From: JBEKYH01 sp049511115
GTDB lineage: Bacteria > Planctomycetota > Phycisphaerae > Tepidisphaerales > Tepidisphaeraceae
Length of the DNA stretch: 13,940 nt
Reading direction: 5' to 3'
Assembly (NCBI GenBank): GCA_049511115.1
Contig: JBEKYH010000078.1
Coordinates: 1-13,940 of the forward strand
The position numbers and the translations under genes were made by a program. The notes under the pieces were generated by a model. That model was given only the letters and a program-made list of their open reading frames with translations. It made no database searches and was not told where the DNA came from. Positions 1 to 7,013 of this stretch are shown here, piece by piece. The first letter of the stretch is position 1, and every line of letters begins with the position of its first letter.

Positions 1-1
1 G

Positions 2-913
2 CCGGGGACGGTGTCACCCAAGCAAGGCGGCGATCCGAGCAGCGAAGCCGAGGGCGGTGCGTCGGCCCAGCAGTGGGTGGTCAAGGAAAAGCCGTCGCTT
101 CGATTTGAGCACGTGGCCGGCCTGGAGGATGTAAAGCAGGATATCCGCATCCGCATGATCTATCCGTTTGAGCATCCGGACCTGGCCGAAAAATTCGGCG
201 TCAGCGTCGGCGGCGGCGTGCTGCTATACGGCCCGCCCGGGACCGGTAAAACCATGCTTGCCAAGGCCACTGCCGGCGAAATCGACGCGGCTTTCTTCCG
301 GGTATCGCCCGCTGAGATCCTCAGCAAATGGGTGGGCGAGGCCGAGCAGAATGTGAAGAAGCTTTTCGACGCCGCGGCGGCCGAACCGCGGAGCATCATT
401 TTCATCGACGAGATCGAGGCCCTGGTGCCGGCCCGGCGCGATGAGGGATCGAGCGTGATGCAGCGCGTGGTGCCGCAAATCCTGCAGGGGATGGAAGGGT
501 TCGACAAGAAAACCAAGCAGCAGATTCTTTTCATGGGGGCCACCAATGTGCCGTGGCAGCTTGACCCGGCTGTGCTTCGGCCCGGCCGGTTCGACGAGAA
601 GGTGTATATCCCGCTGCCTGATGCAGTGGCGCGGCGGAAGATGCTCGATCTATGCCTGAGCCACCGGCCCGTGGCCGAGGACGTGAACCTGGACGAAGTC
701 GCCCAGAGACTGGACGGATACAGCGGGGCGGACATCAAATACATCTGCGATCGCGCCGCAACGGTGCCGTTCCTGCAAAGCGTCGCCTCGGGCGAAGAGG
801 GGAAGATCACGCGGCAAATCCTCGACGACGCGGTCCATGACGCGCCGCGATCGGTTGGGCCAGAATCGCTCAAGCGGTTTGAGGAATGGGCGGGGTCGAT
901 GGCGCGGGGATAG
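2..913 (+). CDS. AAA ATPase, VPS4/katanin/spastin-like (5' end outside window)
   Basis: ATP-driven remodelling or unfolding protein with one AAA domain. Numbering from a possible GTG start at 11: Walker A GPPGTGKT at residues 74-81, pore-loop motif KWVGE at 106-110, Walker B IIFIDE at 129-134, sensor-1 Asn179 in GATN, and arginine-finger segment LRPGRFDE with Arg190 and Arg193. The segment GYSGADIKYICDRAA (236-250) is the usual small helical subdomain. The C-terminal SLKRFEEWA resembles the terminal helix of the VPS4/katanin/spastin (meiotic) clade more than FtsH or Cdc48. The frame is open to the left edge, and the first ~25 residues look like a flexible linker, so an adaptor or substrate-binding domain may lie upstream. 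The partner is unknown. No second AAA domain or peptidase domain follows, so this is not FtsH. Confidence 0.85.
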   Translation, partial: PGTVSPKQGGDPSSEAEGGASAQQWVVKEKPSLRFEHVAGLEDVKQDIRIRMIYPFEHPDLAEKFGVSVGGGVLLYGPPGTGKTMLAKATAGEIDAAFFRVSPAEILSKWVGEAEQNVKKLFDAAAAEPRSIIFIDEIEALVPARRDEGSSVMQRVVPQILQGMEGFDKKTKQQILFMGATNVPWQLDPAVLRPGRFDEKVYIPLPDAVARRKMLDLCLSHRPVAEDVNLDEVAQRLDGYSGADIKYICDRAATVPFLQSVASGEEGKITRQILDDAVHDAPRSVGPESLKRFEEWAGSMARG

Positions 914-961
914 GGGATAGGGGTCTCGCCAAGAAATTCGGCATGATTGCAGTTCTTCGGC

Positions 962-967
962 TATAAT
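962..967 (+). promoter_or_regulatory. Candidate -10 box of the first toxin-antitoxin pair
   Basis: A perfect TATAAT lies 15 nt before the ATG at 983. A weak -35 match, TCGGCA (938-943), sits 18 bp upstream. Transcription should begin near 974. That excludes the upstream TTG (947) and ATG (971) as starts and supports 983. Confidence 0.5.
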
Positions 968-982
968 TGCATGGGTCTACTC

Positions 983-1258
983 ATGGCCATAACCATCCAA
1001 CTTCCGGCCGAGATCGAACGGCAATTGAGGGCTGACGCGCCAAATCTCGACGATCGCGTGCGCGAGCAATTCTTGATTTCCAATTACCAGGCAGGCAAGC
1101 TGGGTACAGGCGATATTGCGGAAATCCTTGGATTTCAGACGCGGCACGAAGCACAGGTGTGGCTCGCCGATCGCGGTGTGCCGATCAATTACTCGTTGTC
1201 TGACCTGGAGCAAGACCGGAAAAATCTCGACGAGTTACTCGGCGCGGGAAATCGCTGA
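983..1258 (+). CDS. UPF0175 family antitoxin
   Basis: Small 91-aa protein of the UPF0175 family, the usual antitoxin partner of DUF3368 PIN-domain toxins. It begins MAITIQLP, like other family members, then has EIERQLRADAPNLDD and a C-terminal helix-turn-helix-like stretch around residues 38-65 (LGTGDIAEILGFQTRHEAQV). It is expected to neutralise the toxin and repress its own operon by DNA binding. The start at 983 is chosen because the reading frame upstream overlaps a TATAAT box, and because the resulting length matches the second UPF0175 copy in this window (93 aa from 9747). No good Shine-Dalgarno is visible. Its stop codon shares one base with the toxin ATG, indicating translational coupling. 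Confidence 0.87.
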   Translation: MAITIQLPAEIERQLRADAPNLDDRVREQFLISNYQAGKLGTGDIAEILGFQTRHEAQVWLADRGVPINYSLSDLEQDRKNLDELLGAGNR

Positions 1259-1767
1259 TGCTGGTCGTCTCCGACGCCAGCCCGTTGAATGTCCTCATCC
1301 GGCTTGGCCACGCGGATATTCTTGCAGCCATCTTCAAGGCGGTGGTTATTCCGCCGTCTGTCGAGCAGGAAATGTCGAGATCGACCACGCCGCCCGAGGT
1401 TCGCCAATGGGTCGCCCATCCGCCGCCGTGGTTGTCCGTTCAGTCGCCTGCGAATCCAGTGTCGCCTTCGGTGCGACGCCATCGAGGCGAAGAGGATGCC
1501 ATCCGCCTCGCCCTTGAGTTGAAGGCTGACGCCATCTTGTTGGATGAGGAGAAAGCTCGCATCGAAGCGGCAAAGGCGGGCTTGCGCGTAATCGGCACTG
1601 TGGGCATACTTGAGCAAGCTGCGGACATGGGCATCATCACAGACCTCAAGGCCGTGCATGACAAATTGCGAGGGACAGATTTTTACATCCGTGATGCGAT
1701 TCTCAATGCCTCCCTGAGGCGACATCTCTCTCGCTCTGCGTCGCACCCGACGCCGCCCACGAGTTAG
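1258..1767 (+). CDS. DUF3368 PIN-domain toxin (probable ribonuclease)
   Basis: 169-aa PIN-fold protein of the DUF3368 family, the expected toxin of the adjacent UPF0175 antitoxin. PIN domains are Mg2+-dependent RNases with clustered acidic residues. Here the N-terminal LVVSDASPLNVLIRLG carries the first Asp (D6), a GEEDAIRLAL segment lies in the middle (about residues 77-86), and ADAILLDEEKAR (about 90-101) holds the later Asp/Glu cluster. The family-typical GTVGIL motif follows at about 118-123. The frame is intact and the acidic positions look preserved, so the toxin is probably active. The ATG overlaps the antitoxin stop by one base. The Arg/Ser/Pro-rich last ~15 residues look unstructured. 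Confidence 0.85.
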   Translation: MLVVSDASPLNVLIRLGHADILAAIFKAVVIPPSVEQEMSRSTTPPEVRQWVAHPPPWLSVQSPANPVSPSVRRHRGEEDAIRLALELKADAILLDEEKARIEAAKAGLRVIGTVGILEQAADMGIITDLKAVHDKLRGTDFYIRDAILNASLRRHLSRSASHPTPPTS

Positions 1768-1782
1768 TGGCGCGGGCGTCGG
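1747..1782 (+). terminator. Possible GC-rich hairpin at the toxin stop
   Basis: The arms 1748-1760 and 1767-1781 are imperfectly complementary around GAGTTA, which includes the toxin stop codon. There is no T-run after it, so intrinsic termination is doubtful. It could instead slow decay of the toxin mRNA. Confidence 0.25.
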
Positions 1783-1805
1783 CGGTTGTATGGCACTCTC
1801 CGGCG

Positions 1806-1834
1806 CTGTCACTCCACACAGGCTCCCCTATAAT
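1806..1834 (+). promoter_or_regulatory. recQ promoter, predicted leaderless
   Basis: CTGTCA (1806-1811), a 17-bp spacer and a perfect TATAAT (1829-1834). The box ends exactly 8 nt before the recQ ATG, so transcription should begin at or next to the start codon. The C-rich gap has no Shine-Dalgarno. Confidence 0.6.
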
Positions 1835-1842
1835 TCCCCCCA

Positions 1843-3762
1843 ATGCCTGATTTGAAAGATCACCTGACCGATCTCTTCGGTCTCGAGGACTTCCGTCCCG
1901 CGCAGCGCGGCGTGATTGAGGCGGTGCTGCGCAAGCAGGACGCGCTTTGCGTCATGCCGACGGGGGCGGGAAAGAGCCTTTGTTTTCAGCTTCCAGCGGC
2001 GATGACCGACGGGCTGGCGATCGTCGTGTCGCCGCTGATTTCACTGATGGAAGATCAGGTTCAGCAGCTTCGCGATCAGGGGATCGGCGCGGCGCTTTTG
2101 AATAGCTCACTCACGGCCTCGCAGCAGCGGCAGGCTATCGCGGAACTGGAGGATGGATTCAAGGGCCTGCTGTACGTTGCCCCGGAGCGATTTTTTCTGC
2201 CTGGGTTTGGGGAAATGCTGGCGCGACTCAAGCCGTGGCTGATGGCCGTGGACGAGGCGCACTGCATCAGCCACTGGGGGCATGATTTCCGGCCGGAGTA
2301 CAGCCGCCTCGGCGAGGTGCGGAGGATGTTGGGTAATCCGGGCGTCATCGCCCTCACGGCAACCGCCACCGACGACGTGCGGGCGGACATCATCACGCAG
2401 CTTCAGATGCGCGAGCCGGAGATTGTCGTCACGGGTTTTGACCGGCCGACGCTGCGATACGAATGCCGGCGCGTGAGCAAGACGGCCGAGAAAATCGGTC
2501 AGCTCGTCGATCTCATTCGCCGCGAGCCGGGAAGCTGCATCGTCTATTGCGCCACGCGAAAAGCGGTCGATGAATTGACGGCGGCTCTCTCGGCTAACTT
2601 GCGCGCGCGGCAGGTGTACGGCTATCACGCCGGCATGGACACGGCCAAACGCAGCGAAAACCAGGAGCGGTTCATGGCCGCGTTCGGCGGTGTGGCCGTG
2701 GCGACCAACGCGTTTGGCATGGGGATCAACAAGCCGGATATCCGGTTGGTCGTTCATTACAACATTCCCGGCACGCTGGAGGCGTATTACCAGGAAGCCG
2801 GCCGCGCGGGCCGCGATGGGCGGCCTGCTCGCTGTATTTTGCAATACAGTTTCCAGGACATTCACGTGCAGGAGTTTTTCATTGACCTGCTGGGCAAGGA
2901 AAACCCGCACGCCGATCCGGCGGTGATCGAGCAGCGCAAGGAACACGCCCAGCGCAAGCTGCAGCTCATGATTCGCTACGCGCAATCCCACCGCTGCCGG
3001 CGGCAGGCGATCCTCGATTACTTCGGCGACGACGCGGAGATTCACGACTGCCAATGCGACGTGTGCGCCGGCGAAGGCGAACGGCAAGGCCCGGCTGTGG
3101 ACACAAACGGCGCGGCAATGCCGGCGCGGCCGGAAGTGGTGACGCTGGTGCGCCAGCTTCTCTCCGGCGTGGCACGGTGCAACGGGCGATTTGGCATCGG
3201 GTCGGTCGCCGAAGTTCTGGCGGGCAGCGAGGAAGAGCGGTTGGTGCGGTGGGGGCTCAACCGCCTCAGTGTGCATGGCCTGCTTAAGCCGCGCCCCAGC
3301 AAGCAGATTATCGCCATGCTGCACCGGCTTGTGGAAGCCGGCCTCACGCGCCAGCGCGACGCGGATGGCGTGAAATTCCGGCCGGTCATCGAACTGACGC
3401 CGCTGGGCGTGGACGTGATGAAAGGCGCCGTTCCCCCACCGCCGGCGCTGGACGATCTGGTCGGCAAGACGCGAGGGAAAACGAATGGGAAGGCGAGTTC
3501 AACGCGGGGTGGCAACGGCGAAAGCGATGTGGAACTGGATGCCGATGCGGCGGAACGATTCGAGAGACTGCGGGCCGCGCGATTGCAACTGGCTCGCGAG
3601 CGGAGCCTGCCGCCGTATTGTGTGTGCCACGACAGCACGCTGAAATTAATCGCCGCGCAGTCGCCGGCCGATGCTCAGGCCCTGGGGGAAATTAAGGGAA
3701 TGGGACCGATGAAGGTGAAACTGTACGGGGCGGCGCTGTTGAAGGCGATGGGCGGAGAATGA
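1843..3762 (+). CDS. recQ: ATP-dependent DNA helicase RecQ
   Basis: 3'-5' DNA helicase of recombination and fork repair, 639 aa and about normal for bacterial RecQ. Helicase core: FRPAQ at 17-21, Walker A motif MPTGAGKS at 38-45, motif II DEAH at 137-140 followed by the aromatic-rich loop CISHWGHDFRPEY, TATAT at 172-176, and motif VI QEAGRAGRDG at 317-326. The RQC zinc module follows (YFGDDAEI, with Cys385, 403, 405 and 408), then a winged helix at about 420-515, a Gly/Lys/Ser-rich linker at about 520-560 and an HRDC domain at about 562-637. The cysteine spacing CxCxxC differs from the common CxxCxxC. The start fits a TATAAT 8 nt upstream and a leaderless mRNA. A SprT-like gene follows after 34 nt, so the two are probably co-transcribed. 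Confidence 0.97.
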   Translation: MPDLKDHLTDLFGLEDFRPAQRGVIEAVLRKQDALCVMPTGAGKSLCFQLPAAMTDGLAIVVSPLISLMEDQVQQLRDQGIGAALLNSSLTASQQRQAIAELEDGFKGLLYVAPERFFLPGFGEMLARLKPWLMAVDEAHCISHWGHDFRPEYSRLGEVRRMLGNPGVIALTATATDDVRADIITQLQMREPEIVVTGFDRPTLRYECRRVSKTAEKIGQLVDLIRREPGSCIVYCATRKAVDELTAALSANLRARQVYGYHAGMDTAKRSENQERFMAAFGGVAVATNAFGMGINKPDIRLVVHYNIPGTLEAYYQEAGRAGRDGRPARCILQYSFQDIHVQEFFIDLLGKENPHADPAVIEQRKEHAQRKLQLMIRYAQSHRCRRQAILDYFGDDAEIHDCQCDVCAGEGERQGPAVDTNGAAMPARPEVVTLVRQLLSGVARCNGRFGIGSVAEVLAGSEEERLVRWGLNRLSVHGLLKPRPSKQIIAMLHRLVEAGLTRQRDADGVKFRPVIELTPLGVDVMKGAVPPPPALDDLVGKTRGKTNGKASSTRGGNGESDVELDADAAERFERLRAARLQLARERSLPPYCVCHDSTLKLIAAQSPADAQALGEIKGMGPMKVKLYGAALLKAMGGE

Positions 3763-3796
3763 TGCGACCTGAAAAAAAGCAGGATGTGACGCTCCT

Positions 3797-4279
3797 ATGG
3801 ATGTAGCACAAGCCGCTTCCCTCGCCAGGCAGCTTATGAATCAGCACGGTCTGGCTGATTGGCAATTCCGCTTTGATCACGCCCGGCGACGGTTCGGATG
3901 CTGCTGGCCCGCGCATAAGCGGATCACGCTTTCGCGGCCGCTCACCGAACTCAATGAAGCCGCCGAAGTGACCGACACCATCCTCCATGAAATCGCCCAC
4001 GCTCTCTCGCCCGGCGGGCACACCGCGGCGTGGAAACGGACCTGCCTCCGCATCGGGGCCAGGCCGCGGCGGTGTTTCAGTCATAGCGCGGTGAAGTTGC
4101 CGGAGATCAGGAGAAAGCATCGCTACGTCGCGGCGTGCAGGTGCGAAATGGAACACGTCCGGAAACGGCGGCCGACGGCGAGGTACGTTTGCCGAAGGTG
4201 TGGGTGGACATTGGAGTGGAGGAGGGAGACCAGTAATGCGGCAGAGCACTGCGCGAATGCAACAGTCAAAAGCGAATGA
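3797..4279 (+). CDS. SprT-like zinc metalloprotease domain protein
   Basis: 160-aa SprT-like protein, related to the catalytic domain of eukaryotic Spartan/SPRTN, which digests DNA-protein crosslinks. The zinc-site HEIAH is at residues 64-68 with Glu65 as the catalytic base, and His75 in SPGGHTAAWK is the probable third ligand. A C-terminal zinc ribbon is formed by Cys114/Cys116 and Cys132/Cys135 and may bind DNA; the surrounding region is very Arg-rich. There is no signal peptide, so it acts in the cytoplasm. It begins 34 nt after recQ on the same strand, which supports a repair role, though no bacterial function is proven for this subgroup. The ribosome site is unclear: AGGA lies 13 nt before the ATG. 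Confidence 0.85.
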   Translation: MDVAQAASLARQLMNQHGLADWQFRFDHARRRFGCCWPAHKRITLSRPLTELNEAAEVTDTILHEIAHALSPGGHTAAWKRTCLRIGARPRRCFSHSAVKLPEIRRKHRYVAACRCEMEHVRKRRPTARYVCRRCGWTLEWRRETSNAAEHCANATVKSE

Positions 4280-4352
4280 AGTATTTGCCCCGCACTCCTG
4301 ATCTGGGTATTCTACGGAACGTTGCTGAAGACTTTCACAGGCGGAGTTCCAA

Positions 4353-4898
4353 ATGGCAAATCCGGAATCAACTGTGACTGATGTTCCCGGCGTTCTCATG
4401 CTGCGCATTTGCCTCGTGGGCTTTGTCGCGACGCTTGCGACCATGTTCGTTTCAACCATTGTGGGCGAACATTGGGAGTATTTCTCGATTTACAGCAAGA
4501 TGCCGGTCTTGGTAGACCAATCGCTGGAGTTTGGGCAATTGTTTACCCCTGAGCCTTATGCACCAGACGTGCAAACGGGTATTACAGGACTGACGCTTGG
4601 AGGACCTTATAGCTACCAAAAGCATTGGCCCCAGCTGCCGGCCGTAGAAACGCAGACGCGTACGCGATGGCGATTTGCCGGATTTCAAGAGCAAGAAGGT
4701 CTGTTGATTCCGCCTTGGGGATGGAAGCACGCGCCGTCGTATACGACCACCTACGGCTTTATAGAGATATTTGGCAAGAATCCCAAGACGGTGATCCCGT
4801 TCCGGGTTTATCGTATTCCACTCTTTTACCTCGCGGTTCTCTTTGCGATCGTGCCGACCTATCAGTTCATAGGTGCCCTGCGCTGCCTACTCGTCTAG
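4353..4898 (+). CDS. Unrecognised two-TM membrane protein
   Basis: 181-aa protein I do not recognise. It has a hydrophobic helix at about residues 14-38 and another at 154-179, with a roughly 115-residue polar middle region rich in Tyr, Trp, Pro and Thr, likely on one side of the membrane. There is no Cys pair, metal motif or known catalytic signature. A good ribosome site GGAG (4343-4346) lies 6 nt before the ATG, which supports the start. A weak promoter-like pair, TTGCCC (4285-4290) and TATTCT (4308-4313), lies upstream with a 17-bp spacer. Base composition is visibly less GC-rich than recQ or the aminopeptidase, which may mean recent acquisition. It converges with the DsbA-like gene. Confidence 0.7.
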   Translation: MANPESTVTDVPGVLMLRICLVGFVATLATMFVSTIVGEHWEYFSIYSKMPVLVDQSLEFGQLFTPEPYAPDVQTGITGLTLGGPYSYQKHWPQLPAVETQTRTRWRFAGFQEQEGLLIPPWGWKHAPSYTTTYGFIEIFGKNPKTVIPFRVYRIPLFYLAVLFAIVPTYQFIGALRCLLV

Positions 4899-4968
4899 GT
4901 TGCAGTCCCCGTCGCAGAAGCACGTTGAATAGCCTGCAAGGCGGGTCTTGGCCGAGAAACCAGGTATT

Positions 4969-5514
4969 TCAGGCCTTCCCCGTTTTTCCCGTCGACTCCG
5001 TCAGCGCAGAAATGAGTTCCTCGACATCGCGTCCGCCGTGATAGTGGGTGCCGTTGACGAAGAACGTGGGGGTGCCGTTGACGCCCGCGCGCGCGCCGGT
5101 GACGAAATCATGGTGGATGCGAGGCCAGTATTCGCCTGCGACAACCTCACGCATGAAGCGATCGGCATCAAGGCCCAAATCAACTGCGTATCGGGCCAGG
5201 CTTTTGTCGTCGAGCGACTCCTGGTTTTCAAAGAGGAGGTCGTGCATTTCCCAGAATTGAAGCTGAGCGCCGGCCGCTTCGGCGGCCTCGGCGGCGTGCA
5301 TCGCGTGGGGGTGCGGGATCGCCAATGGGAAATTCCGAAACGCGAAACAGAGCCGATTCCCCAAGCGCGCCTGGATGGCCCGCACAATGGGATAGGCCTG
5401 CCCGCAGGCAGGACATTCATAGTCTCCATATTCCAAAAGCTTAAAGGGGGCATCGGCGGGCCCTTGGATATGGTCACGATCAGCAACCGGCAAGGTCAGA
5501 TTCAGCATGGGCAT
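4969..5514 (-). CDS. DsbA-like thioredoxin-fold protein
   Basis: 181-aa protein of the DsbA/thioredoxin_4 type, a thiol-disulfide oxidoreductase. From the chosen start the redox motif CPAC is at residues 34-37 after EYGDYE, the DsbA helical insertion (HAAEAAEAAGAQLQFWEMHDLLF region) is at about 73-95, and the cis-proline is Pro149 in GTPTFFVNG. The ATG at 5514 is preferred: AAGGAG ends 4 nt upstream of it, and a second ATG at 5508 would have 10 nt spacing. Longer frame starts precede this ribosome site. No signal peptide is visible from either ATG, so this form is likely cytoplasmic, like the NhaA-linked DsbA-like proteins rather than periplasmic DsbA. It ends the run of minus-strand genes that starts at 8186. 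Confidence 0.88.
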   Translation of the reverse strand: MPMLNLTLPVADRDHIQGPADAPFKLLEYGDYECPACGQAYPIVRAIQARLGNRLCFAFRNFPLAIPHPHAMHAAEAAEAAGAQLQFWEMHDLLFENQESLDDKSLARYAVDLGLDADRFMREVVAGEYWPRIHHDFVTGARAGVNGTPTFFVNGTHYHGGRDVEELISALTESTGKTGKA

Positions 5515-5604
5515 ACGGCTCCTTGTTGGGAGTTTAATTTTTGCTGTCGCTGGAAGGACTACAATCATACGTCTGGATGTGGCTCAAGTCCTTTTCACTG
5601 ACTG

Positions 5605-5646
5605 AAATTCTGCCTTCATGCCGTCCGAGAGCAACGGGCAGAATTT
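5605..5646 (-). terminator. Perfect 10-bp inverted repeat after the SUMF1-like gene
   Basis: AAATTCTGCC (5605-5614) and GGCAGAATTT (5637-5646) are exact inverse complements separated by 22 nt. The outer arm overlaps the stop codon of the minus-strand lipoprotein gene (5645-5647). It would form a stem-loop in that transcript and separate it from the DsbA-like gene. It lacks a U-tract, so it may be an attenuator, a processing site or a protein-binding site instead. Confidence 0.45.
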
Positions 5647-6499
5647 ACCGAGCATCCATCGCCACCCGAAACCCGATGTAATAAAGTTGAGTCTCCGGCG
5701 GGTAGTAGTTGCGAAACGCTGACCGGCAATACTGCTCGTCGTACTCCACGGTCCCGCCGCGCAGGATGCGCGAGGTGCCAGTTGCCGGGCCGGTTGGGTC
5801 GGTGGCGTCACCGGGCGGGTACGGGCCGTACCAGTCGGCGCACCATTCCCATAAATCTCCCTGCATGTCGTAGAAGCCCCAGTCATTGGGCTGCAATGTC
5901 CCTACCGGGTGAGTGACGTCGCCGGAGTTACTCCAGTACCAACTGATGTCATCGATCTTGCCATCGCCGGCATACGGCCCGGTCGAGCCGGCCCGGCAGG
6001 CGTATTCCCACTCCGCTTCAGTGGGGAGGCGGTAGGTCCGGCCTTCCTTGGCGCTGAGCTTCTTGCAGAACTCCACCGCGTCATTCCACGACACGCTATC
6101 CACCGGCAGGTCATCGTCGCCGCGGAAGTAACTCGGATTTTTCCCCATCACCGCGGCGTATTCACTCTGCGTCACCAGATACACGCTCAGAAGGAACGGC
6201 TTGGTGATGCGCACTTTGTGCTGTGTTTCGTCGGAATCATGCCCAGCTTCATCCGGCGGCGATCCCATCACAAATTCGCCGGGATTGACGGGTGCGAGCC
6301 ACATGCCGATGGAATTGACGACGACGTTTGGCGGCACGTCTGAAGGAGTCGCGGCATCCGACGGCGCGACAGCCGCCGCTGTCGATGGATCGGCATGACC
6401 TCCAGAAACAGCCGGCGTGCAGCCCGCATCCAGAGACAATGCGGCGATGAGCAGGAGTCCCGCCACTGCTTGCATGGTTTTGCGCACCGCCGCGGGCAT
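5645..6499 (-). CDS. SUMF1/FGE-sulfatase domain lipoprotein, probably not a formylglycine enzyme
   Basis: 284-aa exported protein. An N-terminal hydrophobic segment ends in LDAGC (Cys27), a lipoprotein-like signal with an unusual Asp at the -3 position, followed by an Ala/Pro/Ser linker to about residue 58. The rest is a SUMF1 (formylglycine-generating enzyme) fold: GEFVMGS (74-80), VSWNDAVEFCKKL (136-148), YRLPTEAEWEYACRAG (156-171), GFYDMQGDLWEWCADWY (208-224) and LRGGTVEYDEQYCRSAFR (246-263). True FGEs have two active-site cysteines in RGGSWLCHDSYC-type motifs. Aligned here, the first is Tyr253 and only Cys258 remains, so formylglycine formation on sulfatases is unlikely. GGAG lies about 7 nt before the ATG. 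It begins 38 nt after the cupin gene and is likely in the same operon. Confidence 0.9.
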   Translation of the reverse strand: MPAAVRKTMQAVAGLLLIAALSLDAGCTPAVSGGHADPSTAAAVAPSDAATPSDVPPNVVVNSIGMWLAPVNPGEFVMGSPPDEAGHDSDETQHKVRITKPFLLSVYLVTQSEYAAVMGKNPSYFRGDDDLPVDSVSWNDAVEFCKKLSAKEGRTYRLPTEAEWEYACRAGSTGPYAGDGKIDDISWYWSNSGDVTHPVGTLQPNDWGFYDMQGDLWEWCADWYGPYPPGDATDPTGPATGTSRILRGGTVEYDEQYCRSAFRNYYPPETQLYYIGFRVAMDAR

Positions 6500-6537
6500 T
6501 GCTCGCTCCGGAGTAGTACATCAAGTGGCAATCAATT

Positions 6538-6996
6538 TTACTTCGTGGCGGCTGCCGGTGGCGGCGCCGGTGGACGGAAAGTGACCACAAAATAGGTGGC
6601 CGGTCCATCGCCCACGTTGCGCATGGATTGAGGGACATTGCGTGCGTTGAAAATGACCGACCCCGGTCCGACGCGCACCCATTTGTCAATTACATAAACC
6701 TCGATGGTTCCCTCCTTCACGATGATGACTTCATCATCAGGGCGCGTGAGGATCTCATGGTTGGTCGCCCCGGGATTAAGCGTGGAGGCGTGACAATTCA
6801 GGTTATCGAGAGTTGGCGTAGGACCGTCGAGAAATGCGCGGCTGGAGCCGGTCGCGCTGGCTTTGGCCACAACGGCGTTCCAATCCGTGGCGCTGGAAGT
6901 CATGGGTGGCTTTTTAGCCGATTGAGCCAGCGCTGCAAGCCCAGTGGTCGCCACCGCGGTCAAAATGATCAGGCCGAAATCTCTTCGCGTCAGCAT
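6538..6996 (-). CDS. Tat-exported cupin-domain protein
   Basis: 152-aa protein with a twin-arginine signal: TRRDF at residues 3-7, a hydrophobic stretch and a likely cleavage after ALA (about 24). The mature part is a single small beta-barrel cupin: NHEILTRPDDEVIIVKEG (79-96) is cupin motif 1 with His80 and Glu89, and GPGSVIFNARNVPQSMRNVGD (110-130) is motif 2. The second His of motif 1 is not present in HxH form, and the motif-2 His is replaced (Gln123/Ser124), so the usual metal site is incomplete. Substrate is unknown, and a sugar-binding or enzymatic role cannot be told apart. A Pro/Ala tail follows residue 141. AAGGA lies roughly 8-9 nt upstream of the ATG. It sits between the aminopeptidase and the SUMF1-like gene on the same strand. 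Confidence 0.85.
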   Translation of the reverse strand: MLTRRDFGLIILTAVATTGLAALAQSAKKPPMTSSATDWNAVVAKASATGSSRAFLDGPTPTLDNLNCHASTLNPGATNHEILTRPDDEVIIVKEGTIEVYVIDKWVRVGPGSVIFNARNVPQSMRNVGDGPATYFVVTFRPPAPPPAAATK

Positions 6997-7013
6997 GGAG
7001 TTTGTCCTTTCCG

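Noticed and set aside
947..982. TTG/ATG upstream starts for the first antitoxin
   Set aside because: They overlap a TATAAT box, add residues not typical for the UPF0175 N-terminus and break the length match with the second copy.
2107..3324. 405-codon minus-strand open frame within recQ
   Set aside because: Antisense shadow of conserved helicase motifs; His/Arg/Ala-rich with no recognisable domain or ribosome site.
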